A stretch of DNA of 64,000 nucleotides, taken from NCBI GenBank assembly GCA_963575645.1, contig OY754465.1, forward strand, positions 4,836,001 through 4,900,000, given 5' to 3'. The stretch's first letter is position 1, and each line of letters opens with the position of its first letter. This document shows positions 33,293 to 44,363 of this stretch, in pieces. The stretch comes from Xanthostigma xanthostigma. Its lineage: Eukaryota > Arthropoda > Insecta > Raphidioptera > Raphidiidae. The notes beneath the pieces were generated by a model. It was not told where the DNA came from, made no database searches, and saw only the letters and a program-made list of their open reading frames with translations. Position numbers and translations under genes: made by a program.

Positions 33293-33958
33293 TTCTTTAA
33301 TAAATCACACTGTCATTTATTCACAATAATTTTTGTTGTAGATAACTGATTAATTTTGACTGAGTACAGCGGGACCTTGAACTGTGCATTAGTTTAAAAC
33401 ATGTTAAACGCGGAAAAGGCTGTCTTGAAATCACCTACGAGAATCTATTTTTTTTTATTTTTGAGTAAATCAGTTACGATGAATTTCAGAAGTAGAAAAA
33501 CGTGTAAATAAATCAGTAAACATAAAATTGAAGAGCGTGCTTCGCAAACGGAATGCTAGCAATATATTTCACTTTGAATTGGTGTCATAACTATAAAAAT
33601 ATATGAAATCACATTCGGTACAAACAGAGAACGAACCTTAGACAGGCGGATACCTGTGTCAGTGGCGTAGATTTTGGGCGTTGCGTCGAATTTAGATACA
33701 AGGCCGCTGCACACAAGGTTGGATTTGCCGCTAGATTCCTGACTGGTAGAGCTGTAACAAACCGTATGTATTCGTTACCGAGTAACGGGTACATCGTCTG
33801 ACTCGAAGTAACGAATCGTTACTTACAAATTCATTTCGTTACTCGCATTTGTCGTATCTATGTCAGTTCGTTTGATACGGTTATACGAACGAATACAAAC
33901 ATATGATTAAACATTCATGTTATATTATTGCATTTAATGCAATATGCATCATATTATA
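33293..33958. other. Unassigned, with MITE and hAT fragments
   Basis: 33705-33745 carries an AGGCCGCTGCACACAAGG MITE end, and 33746-33900 a truncated relative of the hAT at 17080 (same left end TAGAGCTGTAACAAACCG). No gene. Confidence 0.6.
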
Positions 33959-34826
33959 CAGGTTAGTCAGACCACCCGTATCGGTCGTTTTTTTCGAAAA
34001 CGGTTTGTCGTAGAGAGTTGTGTCAAAAATCTGTATTATAAAAGCCCTAATGCAGAATCGAATGGTGATATTCCCCCCCCCCCCCCCCGGAAAGGTCGGC
34101 TTCTCTGTTAGTTTGCTCCGGAATGTCCAGAACTCCGGAATTTAAATGGCACGATAGGTCGAAAGTGGAATTGTTTAAAAGATCTTTAAAAAATAAAGTT
34201 TTTTAGGACATTATTTTTTGTTACTGCCACCCCTGTTAAGTAATATTCGTTTGAAATTATTAAATTAATATGCCAGAATAATAAAATTAATTTTAAAAGT
34301 CGACATTTAAAATCTAGTTACCTAATTAAACATTGTCACAATAAGTTTTCAATAATTGCAATTGTTTTTTTTTTTGTCGGAAAATACTTCCAGGTACTCA
34401 TAACATATCTAGAAGAGCTCCGCAGTGTTTAGAAGTAAATTGAAGACAGTTTGAACATTTGTGACATTGTTTAATTAGGTAACTAGATTTTAAATGTCGA
34501 TTTTGTTATTCTGACATGTTAATTTAATAATTTCAAACGAATATTACTTAACAGGGGTGGCAGTAACAAAAAAAAATGTCCTAAAAAACTTGCTTATTTT
34601 TTAAAGATCTTTTCAACAATACCACCTTCGACCTATCGTGCCATTTAACATTCCGGAGTTCTGGACATTCCGGAGCAAACTAACAGGGAAGCCGACCTTT
34701 CTGGGGGGAAAAAAATCACCATTCGATTCTTCATTAGGGCTTTTATAATACAGATTTTTGACACAACTCTCTATGACTAACCGTTTTCGAAAAAAACGAC
34801 CGATACGGGTGGTCTGACTCATCCCG
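33959..34826. mobile_element. TA-flanked fold-back element, 868 bp
   Basis: Left arm 33959-34337 is mirrored by 34460-34826. The outer ends are CAGGTTAGTCAGACCACCCG and (reversed) CGGGATGAGTCAGACCACCC, with TA outside both. The arms include GGCACGATAGGTCGAA and TCCGGAATGTCCAGAACTCC and their complements. The left arm contains a run of about 17 C where the right has GGGGGG. No coding sequence. Confidence 0.85.
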
Positions 34827-34970
34827 TATAACATGCCCTCATGCGGACGCGTGAATTGGAACCAGGAACGGTTCGCCTAGCGACTGAGTGAACGAGCATC
34901 ATCGTAACTGGTAATTTTGAATTAAAATATTGTTTTTTATCAAATGTTTTATAACAATTTATTTAATAAC

Positions 34971-35439
34971 CAGCGCGACCTGTGCGAATTATTCGCACTA
35001 TATAAGTATAATAATTATCACTTTACAAAATTATTTTTTAAATATGATTGCAGGTATTCAATTCGTTTCTAATTTTTGCACACTGCTTATAACGTTCTTC
35101 TTTTTGTTGTAAAAGAAATATTTTACTGAAATTGTCATACAGAGGCGCAAGTAGCAAAAGCGTAGTTCAGCGTTGCCCGTCAGATGGCAGTATGCAATAT
35201 TTACAATATGAAGGTCAGATGACAGATCGAAGTGTTAACGTTACGCCGTCAGATGGCAGACGTTGTTCAGAGTTTAATTAATTTACAAAAACAATAGCAA
35301 TAATAAATTTTTTAGTTGTCGATGTCAGTAGAGCAAGCAATTATCTGTAAAATGATATATAATTTACGTGGAGAAATTGTGTGGTTTTTTCTAAAAAGGG
35401 AGGCAAACATCTTAAACTTTAGCGTATTAATATATATGA
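34971..35439 (-). mobile_element. Helitron family 2, copy 2, uninterrupted
   Basis: Same hairpin GTGCGAATAATTCGCAC and same start TCATATATATTAATACGC as 29899-31196. The terminal CTAG has decayed to GCTG. This is the empty-site reference showing where the hAT (copy 1) and pogo element (copy 3) inserted. Confidence 0.85.
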
Positions 35440-35944
35440 TTAAGAAACGCAGAAACACTATAAACGATACTCTAAAGTCTAAGAATGCATTTTGAAGTTT
35501 TGGTATTATCTTTTTCAATACTGACAGTCCGGATTATAATAAAATAATTAACTGACCACTTCACTTCTGTATATGAAATTTTTTATCATACGCCACTGGT
35601 ATACTTAATTTCTGTAACAAAATGTACTAACTCGGAAAAACAATTGGTCAGATATTCTCAAACTGTTGTTTTAGAGCTGTTACACACGTAAATGAACTTG
35701 TCTAAATATTTTATTTATAATTTTGTTTACCCTTTGTTATATAACATTAATTTTTATTATATTATTCGATCTGAATACTGAAGTACAGCTGGGATAAAAT
35801 GTCACACCACTATTGTTGTCAGATATAAGTATTTAGATTTCTGCGGATCAAAAAATAATTTTTCATTTCGTCTTTTTAGAAAACAGCAAAACTATTTAAC
35901 TTAAAATTCAAATTTTTGTTTAACGTCTGAATAGAATTCTTCAA
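35440..35944. other. Unassigned sequence
   Basis: No gene or repeat recognised. Confidence 0.4.
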
Positions 35945-36208
35945 ACAAATAAAATTATCGACCAATTTTTTTCAGACAATATATTGACAAAAATAAAAAA
36001 TTATAATTCACTAAACAATATATGACGTTTCGATCTGGATTTAGATTTTCTTCATAAATATCTAAAAATTAGTAAAATTTACTTATTTTATAATAGAACG
36101 CAGAAGTTAATTAACGCAAAATTATGAAAAATTATTGTTTTATTGATTTATAATATTTTATTTTTGTCAATATATTGTCTGAAAAAAATTGGTCGACAAT
36201 TTTATTTA
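35945..36208. mobile_element. MITE with about 50-bp inverted ends
   Basis: TCGACCAATTTTTTTCAGAC and AATATATTGACAAAAATA at the left are mirrored at 36150-36208. The centre is unique and AT-rich. AAATAAAATT/AATTTTATTT extends the repeat outward. No clear duplication. Confidence 0.75.
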
Positions 36209-36290
36209 TCATTTAACTTATACTCAAAGGTAAAATATAAAATTATTTGTTTAAATAAATATTTTAATAGTAATTTATAACCGTATATAC

Positions 36291-36794
36291 TAGTGATGTG
36301 CCGGATATCCGTATCCGTTAGTTTTTGGCGGATCTTTTACGGATCTTTTACTTTATTAATTTTCAATTCATAGATGAAATTTTATATAGTATATAGGTGA
36401 TTAAGTAATAATGGAAACCTGTTAAATTCCATTGATTATTTTTTATTTTTTTAAATCGTATTTGGCACCTTTATATTGCAAACATTTATCGTAATGAGTA
36501 CCATACTAATAGTACATAACTCAAAGGTACTAAATCAACTATCTTTATAATGAGATATTGCACATCGATCTTTGGAAAGAGACAATCCGTTATGAGAATT
36601 AACTCTTAAAGAAATCAATAACTCTTTCCCATAACTGCAGATAGTCTCTTTCCAAAGGTCGATGTGCAATATTTACCGCCGCGTACTCTAAGAAAGTTAA
36701 GATCCGTATCCGTATCCGCGGGTCTTGAAACCAAAAATCCGTATTCAAATCCGTATCCGCGGATATACATTTTTAACGATCCGGCACATCACAA
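36291..36794. mobile_element. hAT-like element (TAGTGATGTGCCGGAT family), copy 1
   Basis: Perfect 8-bp duplication GTATATAC at 36283-36290 and 36795-36802. The ends TAGTGATGTGCCGGATATCC and CCGGCACATCACAA are inverted, with ATCCGTATCCG repeats inside both. A central palindrome (GCACATCGATCTTTGG .. CCAAAGGTCGATGTGC) is conserved in all three copies. Confidence 0.93.
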
Positions 36795-36802
36795 GTATAT
36801 AC

Positions 36803-37809
36803 GTACTCGACAAATCATTTAGTATATTTTATAATTGGGTATCTGACAGAATTTTTAATGTCTATAAAACACAAACTAAAACTTTTGTATAAAATACATG
36901 AAATTTGGCATGGGAAACTAGTATAAAGGGTCATTTTAAAAACCTGGAGCATCTCAAAAATTTGTCAACGATTTCTCAAAATAAAAATCTACATAAATTT
37001 AAAAAAAATAAAGAATAGTTACTTTTTACCACAACAGTTTTATTAGCGGATGTACATTTCGTAAGCAATGCTCTCATCTTCAGCAAACACTTGTAGAAAG
37101 AAATAGAGGGTGAGTTTTATATTAAAGAATTTACTTGAGTCAAACCTACCATTTATACCACTCGAACGCTATAATAATAATTAAGGAAGCGCGAGTAAAT
37201 TTTCTCCCCGGGCAAAGCCGGACCGGGCTGCTTAAAAAAAATATCTTTTTATGACATTTCAGTGTCAGAAAAAAGGACCATAACCGCCTTACCTAGTATA
37301 ATAATTAACTATTGCAATTTTTGAAACTTGCCTACGTCTGTATACAAATATTATACACGCAAAAATACCAAATGAAAAAGTTTCATTTTCAACGAAACGT
37401 TTAAATTTCTGACAATCAGCAGCGTTTATATTTAAAAAACGACGCATACCTGTAGCTAGAGTATTGTAAATTCATACAGGGTATGTCAGAATTAAAAACA
37501 AAATTTCTAACCGTACAAAACTGTATAGCACTAGTAAAATTTTATTATTGAATTTAACAGATATTATGAGAAACATAAAGTGGTTAGCAAACTAATTGAA
37601 TAATTTTTATCGTCGTCCCGAATATAATTCAACACTATTTGATGAAATTTATACAGATTATGGAGAAGTATCAATTATTTACCATTATTATTATCCACCT
37701 TATTTTTTTGAATACCTGGCAGAACTCACGTTGAACACTTCTGTTAGGTAAATCACACAGGTCTCCAGGTTTCCAGAATGTTTGATCACGCGGCAGAACA
37801 GGTATGTTA
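36803..37809. other. Unassigned sequence
   Basis: About 1 kb without gene, TIR or tRNA signal. The GC-richer bit at 37205-37230 (CCCGGGCAAAGCCGGACCGG) may be a Helitron-type 3' hairpin remnant. Confidence 0.35.
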
Positions 37810-38427
37810 TCTATACTAATATATAAAGCTGAAGAGTTTGTTTGTTTGTTTGAACGCGATAATCTCAGGAACTACTGGTTCAAAATGAAAAAAAAAAATT
37901 TTGTTGGATAGCCCATTTATCGAGGAAGGCTATAGGCTATATAAAATTAGGCTACGACCATTAGGAGCGGAGCATTAATGAAAAATGTTGCAAAATGTAT
38001 CTCAAAAATAAGCTTCTATTCAGGTGAAATGCACTAACTAAATATACTCATATTAGCGTTGTCAGAATACAACGCCGGCTAGCTCAATCGGTAGAGCACA
38101 CGACTGTCAATATCAGGGTCGTGGGTTCGAGCCCTACGTTGGGCGAATACATTTTTAATTTTTTTTTTATTTTCTAAATTGCTTTCTTCTAAGGTTTACA
38201 TTTAAATTTATTTTAATTTTATTTAATTAATTAAAAAAAAATTATTAGTTAAAAAAAGTATAAATACTAGGCTTTTTATCGACAAAAACTTTTGAACGGT
38301 TACTCTGATCATCATGAAATTTGGACACAACATTCATCTCGGTAAACTAAGATGAATGTGTGTACTCATGTTCCTCTCTTCCCCATTCGTTCTTTTACAC
38401 CCGGGTGAAACCGGACGAGACCGCTAG
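37810..38427 (+). mobile_element. Helitron-like element, tRNA-Lys family, intact ends, 618 bp
   Basis: A|TCTATACTAATATATAAAG at 37810 and hairpin CCCGGGTGAAACCGG plus ACGAGACCGCTAG|T at 38427. It contains the conserved CTACTGGTTC, ATAGGCTATAT and AACTTTTGAACGG blocks and a whole tRNA-Lys-like unit at 38073-38145. No protein coded; it relied on an autonomous Helitron. Confidence 0.93.
38073..38145 (+). repeat. tRNA-Lys-like sequence inside a Helitron
   Basis: 73 nt from the GCCGGCTAGCTCAATCGGTA D arm to box B GGGTTCGAGCC and 3' ACGTTGGGCG. It matches the usual animal tRNA-Lys(CTT) pattern except for the anticodon loop, which reads CTGTCAA (anticodon GTC). The acceptor pairing is slightly damaged. 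Best read as a captured tRNA gene carried by the Helitron. Confidence 0.8.
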
Positions 38428-38428
38428 T

Positions 38429-39087
38429 AAATTATAAGACACAGTGGAGATGGTGTGGAGACAGTTAGACAGTGTGTGTTACTGACAGCCAACAGACACA
38501 GGCACATAAATCATTGAGCTCACAAATAAATATCCAGAGCGCATGTAGAAACAAATTTTGTATATAGTGTTTTTTTGTACATTGATAGTTAGTAGTGACT
38601 GTATTATTTTATTACTTAGAATTTAATTGTTTTGTTAGTTACATTATTTCTATTTCATTTTCCATTATATAAAAGAAGTACTTTTATTTGTTTTGTTATT
38701 ATTTTTATTGTTGAAAATAAATATTTACCATCACATCTAAGGGCAGTTTTGTTAAACTAAGATCCGCTTTGTAGTGTTGCTCTTAGTTCTGTCTAGGCTT
38801 AATATGATATGTAACCAGCGTGTGTAACCTTGGAGAGGAATCGCGACGATTCGCTTCCTCGCGAACTGCTATAGAACATGCAGAAAACCAAGTCATTTGG
38901 TTGTAGAGATTTCTCACGAGACTCGTAAACTAGCATGTGTACTACCACGTCGCCGAATTAATAAACAGACAAACAAACACACACACACATACAAACACTT
39001 GTAATATTGCGTTCTTAATAAACAAACACTCATAATGATGTGTTCTGTATTACCGTCTAGGTTTGGGTCTAAACGTATTTTAAGAGA
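38429..39087. other. Unassigned; possible retroelement end
   Basis: TGTGTGTTACTGACAGCC .. AATAAATATTTACCATCACA at 38474-38735 resembles an LTR with a polyadenylation signal, but I found no second copy. No gene. Confidence 0.3.
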
Positions 39088-39670
39088 TTTTTTGACGTGA
39101 TAACGTCTTATAAATTGATGAATCACCAATCTTATAAATTGATAAAACACCGGCTGCATGCACGAAAAAGTGTAACGTTCCTAACGTTCCGCCTGACCCT
39201 GTGCGTGCTTTTCTCGAAAACGGCCCTAACGATTTGGATGAAGTTTACTGAAAAGGGATTTTGGGGGGCAAAAAATCGTTTTAGCTAGGTCTCATCTCTC
39301 GAAAAAATCGTTTTCATACAAATTTTATTATTATAAAAATCAATTTTTTGACGTGTGAAAATACTTAAATATTGTAAGTAGGTTTTGGAATTTTATATAA
39401 ACAATGAAACAATTGTTTTCAAAATATTATGACAGTTAATCTTTGAGACTTAAAATAAATACGAAAGAAAGAAAGTTAAAAAAAACAATTATATTATAGG
39501 TGGTGAGTAATTTTAATAAATAAAATTAACATAAATTTGAAGCGAAAGATGCAATATCATAGATTCGGAATATTATAATATTATATAAATTTAGGTTATG
39601 TATTACGGAATACGTTATCATGTAAAACTATCGTCCGTAAACTGACATTACAGACAACCAATTTTTTATG
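39088..39670 (+). repeat. GACGTGATAACGTCTTA-family repeat, copy 2
   Basis: Nearly identical to 62047-62600 over its whole length (TGACGTGATAACGTCTTA .. CTCGAAAACGGCCCTAACGA .. ATGTATTACGGAATACG .. CAGACAACCAATTTTTT). The copy at 13675 shares only the ends. Probably a non-autonomous transposon. No TIR evident. Confidence 0.8.
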
Positions 39671-39761
39671 TCAAAAATTGCTTAGTTGATAAATGAATCT
39701 ACTCTGTGTCCTGTAATTTTAAATAATAAAAACATAAATGTGAAAAAAGGGGCCAAGTTCT

Positions 39762-39983
39762 CGTTAAAACTGCGTTTTGTTGCCTTAAAAAAATAACTGA
39801 AATGTAGAAAATATGCCTTGCCTACACGTTTAAAAATTTACACGACAAAAGCAAGTTTTCAAGGGTCTCAATAATGATAATTTCTTTAATGAAAACTTGC
39901 CAAGTTTGACGTGTAGGCAAGGAAATTGGCATATTTTCTACATTTAATTTATTTTTTTAAGATAACAGAACGCAGTTATAAAT
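39762..39983. mobile_element. Palindromic MITE, arms about 85 bp
   Basis: AACTGCGTTTTGTTGCCTTA, AATGTAGAAAATATGCC and TTGCCTACACGT are mirrored to the right (ACGTGTAGGCAAGG .. GGCATATTTTCTACATTTA .. ACAGAACGCAGTT). The loop region holds a weaker mirror, AAAGCAAGTTTTC/GAAAACTTGCC. Flanks unclear. Confidence 0.8.
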
Positions 39984-40646
39984 GGTTCGTGTAATTAATA
40001 TAGCAGAGTGCTTATTGCAAGACCTTGCACTCCGTGCGCTATGATAAATGATAAATTTGCTTGCGTAATGATTTCTAAAGGCAAATTATGTCTCCCTCTC
40101 CCTTTATCTCCGAAAGTTCTGGATCTAAAAAGTCAGGCATATAAAGAGGATAATAAATATAAATAAGTAATTTTTGACGGTGTATTTTGTCGAATTGGCT
40201 GTGGTATTTTCTACATTTTAAAAGTCCGCAAGATCACGGTTTGAAAATTAAGTTGAAAATGAATGCAAAGAAGATTTTCTGAATACATTTTTATATTCTA
40301 CATGGCAACAGTTATTCATATCAAGGGAAATCCGTGCATGTAATAGATGCATATAGCCGTGTATTCATCTCTTTACATAATGCATACTATTATACTATGT
40401 ACAGAGTGTCCCAACACAGATCATAATTATCATTAATAGTAATAGAAAGAAAAAAAAAACAGTAACAGTAGCTCTACAATCTTTTTTAGTATTTATTATG
40501 ACATTAAGATTATAGATTCTCTTCGTATTATAAAATGGATATGATGCAAGTTTCATGTAAATTGGTCCAGTAGTTCCTTAGATAATAATGATTAATATCA
40601 TATTCGTTTCCTGCTCGTTCCTCTTTTATCGTAACGTAGCAATATA
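39984..40646. other. Unassigned sequence
   Basis: No gene or repeat recognised. Confidence 0.4.
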
Positions 40647-40654
40647 ATATAGCC

Positions 40655-40859
40655 CAGCGCTGGGCAACCTACGACTTCTGAAGAACGACCAGCACTAACT
40701 TCTTTGTGTACCAAGGGTCTCTATTATTCATTACGCAGAGGTAAATTTACGACCCCAAGTGAGATAAGTCATGTACCTACTCCCCTCATTCTTATACTCG
40801 CCTATGGGAGCTACCTGGAGAGCTTCTAAGTGCTCAAAAAGCCAATGTTGACAGCGCTG
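40655..40859. mobile_element. hAT-like MITE, 205 bp
   Basis: CAGCGCTGGGCAACC and (reversed) CAGCGCTGTCAACAT ends. Flanks ATATAGCC (40647-40654) and ATAAAGCC (40860-40867), 7 of 8 identical. No coding. Confidence 0.75.
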
Positions 40860-40867
40860 ATAAAGCC

Positions 40868-41590
40868 TATGGATTTGCCGCTAAATTCCTTTGTAGATTT
40901 GACTACTAGTTTTCTAGCGCTAGTTTTCTTGAGTGCTCGCTTCACACGAGACGTGTTTTCAAGCCTGTTTTGTGAATAGATCTGGTGTGCGCGCAATGAC
41001 AGTTCAAATATAAACGTGTCTGTTATTTGAGCAGAATGACGCCATGTTGGTTTGTGGGCGTTTGTTCATGTCGCCCATGTGACAAGATACTGTTTCCTGA
41101 CTGGTTCTTGCAAGCAGAGGACCTAGCAAGAAAAATAGCCCCTGTTCTAATTTTTAAGTCTACCTTGTGAGCTAGCGGGCGAGCCCGCAGTGACGTCATT
41201 TCCAGCTTCGTATAATACGCGCCACGGATCTAAAAGATTCGGAGGTTAGTCACAAACAGCGTCGCAAAGGCACATTTTAGAGCCGTTGATACACCCATCA
41301 CCTCCCAGTAACTTGCACGGAACGTGCGCTCGTCGGTGATTGGCTGTGATCGTTCGTTGCCTTTGTCACTTGTCGCTTTAAAGTACAGTCGAGTACGCTA
41401 TTGTCAAGTTGTTATTGCTATTTTAGTTTTGCTGAGTTGCGAGTTTGTAGTTTTTCAACAGACTGTACAAGCGCAAGCCCGCATTCGCATCTAATTTCCG
41501 AGCCTTTTTGATTCTGGGCGCGTATTATACCCAGCCTGCCGGCCAGCAGAAGTCCAAGCAGTGTAGCCTCGTGTGCAGCGGCCTTTACTC
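40868..41590. mobile_element. AGGCCGCTGCACACGAGG-family MITE holding another MITE
   Basis: Family blocks GATTTGCCGCTAAATTCC, GCTCGCTTCACACGAGACG, TGACAGTTCAAATATAAACG, GACGCCATGTTGG and TGACGTCATTTCCAGC, then the right terminus CCTCGTGTGCAGCGGCCTTT. Interrupted at 41211-41529 by a TA-flanked MITE; the copy at 43193-43943 shows the empty site. Confidence 0.85.
41213..41527. mobile_element. 315-bp MITE (TAATACGCGCCACGGATC family), nested
   Basis: Inverted ends TAATACGCGCCACGGATC and (reversed) TAATACGCGCCCAGAATC, flanked by TA on both sides. The related MITE at 43862-43900 reads TTCGTACCC where this one is split, proving a TA duplication. Another full copy at 63234-63548 is also exactly 315 bp. 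A partial copy is at 46055-46203. Confidence 0.92.
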
Positions 41591-42186
41591 GAAAAAAAAA
41601 CACATAACATTATTAAGATTTAACAAGTTTTTAAAGGCTGTGTAAATAATAACTTTTGTAGCGACTGGGTTATTTAAAATATTTAGTAATCTTTAAAGTC
41701 CTTCTTTTACACTTAATTCGGTTTAGTTTTTCGCCACAAGCTAAGGAGATTAAAGTTGAGCTTTTATATAAAAGTGCAGGTAGGCTATTACGACTACAGG
41801 CAGTGCCCAAGTACAAGTTCTATAAAACACACACACATACGCGCTTATAGAAATTGTTGTTATTAGTACTTCACGTAGCAGGGTGACTTAACAAACAGAA
41901 AGACCGAAGGAGGAACGGAATATGCACGCCGCCGCCACGTTATCCACCTGATGTATAACTTTGAGTTAACTCGCAGAAGCGTTTATAATCACGTTAATGC
42001 CCTAATGTTATACAATCATACATAGGGACTGTGCATGACGTCACTTCTAATTGCCGATGTCTGCAAACGCCTTAAGGCCGCTCCACACGAGGCTACAAAC
42101 GCTACTAGATTCCTTGCTAGATTTGCCTACTTGTTTTTACACGCTTTATATTAGTTTCACTTAAATGTATGTATGTATGTATGTAT
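41591..42186. other. Unassigned, ending in a MITE fragment and GTAT microsatellite
   Basis: 42073-42135 carries an AAGGCCGCTCCACACGAGG MITE end. A GTAT microsatellite precedes the hAT at 42187. No gene. Confidence 0.5.
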
Positions 42187-42667
42187 CAGCGTTGCCAGAC
42201 GTCCCGATTTTGGCGGGATGTCCCTTTAAATCAAAATTAAATGTCCCGCGCGGGGCAGGCTCAGTCCCGCTTTTCTTATAAATAATTATTCTCTTATTGT
42301 AAGTTGCAATTTGTAACACTACTCCACAGACTATGTTTGAAACGCCATATTTTTCTAATGAATAAAACTTTTTTGATTTTGATTTCTGTTTTTTTTTTTT
42401 ATTCTGAAGTCGAATAAGACTCAACTATTTAACGATAGGGTAAATCTGATTTAAAATATTATATTATTATTAAAATACATTTTCTATGGTTATTTTTGCT
42501 ATCTATTGTCACGTAAACGTAATTTTAATTCAAATAAAAAGATAAATATTTGAAAACTTCTGATTATATACGTTTTTTTACTATGTCCCGCTTTCGACGA
42601 AAGAATCCCGCTGTTTTCACTCAGAGTTACAAAATCTCGACTTGGCAAAAAAAAACTGGCAACGCTG
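42187..42667. mobile_element. hAT-like element (CAGCGTTGCCAG family), 481 bp, empty copy
   Basis: CAGCGTTGCCAGACGTCCCG and (reversed) CAGCGTTGCCAGTTTTTTTT ends, flanked by GTATGTAT on both sides (42179-42186 and 42668-42675, within a microsatellite). GCGGGAC/GTCCCGC blocks near both ends. Reverse-oriented sister copy at 44900 carries a LINE insertion that is absent here. Confidence 0.87.
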
Positions 42668-42769
42668 GTATGTATGTATGTCTGTAAATATGTATGTTTG
42701 TTTGTAACCTCGTTTGGACTACAGCAGTGGTTTATTATTGTTAGTATGTTATGCCACTACTGTAAGAAC

Positions 42770-42858
42770 AATCGTTGACCGAGCGGTCTAAGGCGCTAGT
42801 CTTCGCTGACGTCAACTCTCGGATTCACCGGTCGTGGGTTCTAATCCCGTCCACGCCG
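42770..42858 (+). repeat. tRNA-Leu/Ser-like sequence
   Basis: GACCGAGCGGTCTAAGGCGC (Leu-type D arm), an extended variable region and box B-like GGGTTCTAATCCC. The acceptor ends do not pair, so it is a tRNA pseudogene or SINE head. A T-rich stretch follows. Confidence 0.6.
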
Positions 42859-42897
42859 AAATAAAAAATTTGTTTTTTTCGGCAAATTTTTGACAAT

Positions 42898-43192
42898 AAA
42901 TCGAACTAAAAAGTGGAAAATAAATATAGTTTAAAAAAAACTAAAAAACACGCTTTATATCAAACTAAAAAGTGAAAAATAAATATAGTTTAAAAAAAAC
43001 TAAAAAACACACTTTATATCGAACTAAAAAGTAAAAAATATTTTTTTTAAAATAAGCTTAAAACAATAATGAATAATAAATACTAGTATTATTGTGAAAA
43101 AAGCGTGGGGCGCTCGATGTACGAAAATGTGGAACAAAGCGCCCCACGCTTTTTTCACAATAATACTAGTATTTTTTATTCATTATTGTTTT
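42898..43192. repeat. Fold-back sharing the 47-bp core of 15545-15765
   Basis: Two direct AAAAAACTAAAAAACAC-type blocks precede a palindrome (43063-43189) whose stem contains AATACTAGTATTATTGTGAA. Its centre (43103-43149) is GCGTGGGGCGCTCGATGTAC..GCGCCCCACGC. Flank and core recur at 15545-15765, but with a different stem. Confidence 0.8.
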
Positions 43193-43943
43193 TTCTAGCG
43201 CTGGTTTTCCTGATATCTGTTATGTCCTCGCTTAACACGAGACATATTTTCAAGCTAGTTTTGTGAATAAATCTGGTGCGCGCACAGTGACAGTTCAAAT
43301 ATAAACACAGAGCAAAACGTGTCTGTTGTCTTTAATAATGTACTATATGAATCATTATCTATCTACTCAATGTGCGGCGAGTGAAGGCAACAAACCGTAT
43401 CGAAAATATATCTGCGATGTAATTCCCTGATTTCTCATATGATACGATTGGTTGATGTACTTACATTCAATCTGAATAAAGTATCTCTGTTTCAAAAACT
43501 TTGTCTTTTTCTATAACGTTAATATGGGCGTACCCAGCTTTTGGCTCAGGAGAGGGCAAATTAGAAATTTCTTAAGTCGGGTCCCCCGTGCTTGATTTGC
43601 CCTCCTAGATACGCCAGTGCTTACGTCGTAAAAAAAGACAGAAGTATATGTTTGCACCCTAACGGTTCGATTGCGATTTTATTCCTATATGCTCAGTATA
43701 GAATAAAAGTATATGCTGTTGTCTGACTCTGGCTTGGTTTGTGGACGTTTGTTCAAGTCGCCCACGTGACAAGATACTGCTTCCTGATTGGTTCTTGCTG
43801 ATACCTAGTAAGGAAAATAGACCCCGTTCTAATTTTAACACCTGCAGGCTAGCCCGCAGTGACGTCATTTCCAGCTTCGTACCCAGCCTACCGGCCAGCA
43901 GAACTCCAAGCAGTGTTTCTAGCCTCGTGTGCAACGGCCTTAA
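43193..43943. mobile_element. AGGCCGCTGCACACGAGG-family MITE, split by another repeat
   Basis: Left part CTAGCGCTGGTTTTCCTG .. GTGACAGTTCAAATATAAAC to 43331; right part from 43725 through GTGGACGTTTGTTCAAGTCG, GCAGTGACGTCATTTCC to CCTCGTGTGCAACGGCC. The 385-bp insert at 43332-43716 has an 8-bp duplication. Confidence 0.82.
43332..43716 (-). mobile_element. Unclassified 385-bp element with 8-bp duplication
   Basis: Flanked by TGTTGTCT at 43324-43331 and 43717-43724. Sister copies are at 22457-22850 (inverted) and in part at 11045-11230 and 11875. No inverted repeats at the ends, no coding, no tRNA-like box pair seen, so a retroposon or unusual DNA element are both possible. Confidence 0.75.
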
Positions 43944-44363
43944 GAGTATTCGTCCCTGCAAACACCCCCTGCACCCTTCATCTCAAATCTTTTCCCCTCG
44001 CCTAAAAACGGTTTGCGCTCCCCCGACGCTATTTTTAAAGCTAGAGGGTTCTGGTAAACGCCAAATGAAAGACAAAGAATCAGACTACAGATCCTTTAGG
44101 CGAATTTTTTGAAAAAAAATTCCTGAAAAAACTTACAACCTTTTGAAAAAAATAATAAGTTACGTAATATTTTACACGTAGGCGAAACTTTTTTTCAAAA
44201 AATTCGCCTGAAGGATCTGTAGTCTGATTCTTTGTCTTTCATTTGGCGTTTACCAGAACCCTTTAGCTTTAAAAATAGCGTCGGGAGAGCGCGAACCGTT
44301 TTTAGGCGAGGGGAAAAGATTTGAGATGAAGGGCGCAGGGGGTGTTTGCAGGGACGAATACTC
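43944..44363. mobile_element. TTAA-flanked inverted-repeat MITE, 420 bp
   Basis: Arms of about 165 bp: GAGTATTCGTCCCTGCAAAC .. TCAGACTACAGATCCTT is mirrored at 44198-44363. TTAA lies just outside both ends (43940-43943, 44364-44367). The centre is 90 bp, A/T-rich. Long open frames inside arise from the mirrored GC-rich arms. Confidence 0.85.

Noticed and set aside
38474-38735. LTR of a retrotransposon
   Set aside because: TG..CA ends and AATAAA are suggestive, but no second copy, primer-binding site or polypurine tract was found.
43741-44112. 123-codon open frame
   Set aside because: It runs across the boundary between two different MITEs (43943/43944), so it cannot be an inherited gene; GC-rich inverted arms explain the lack of stops.
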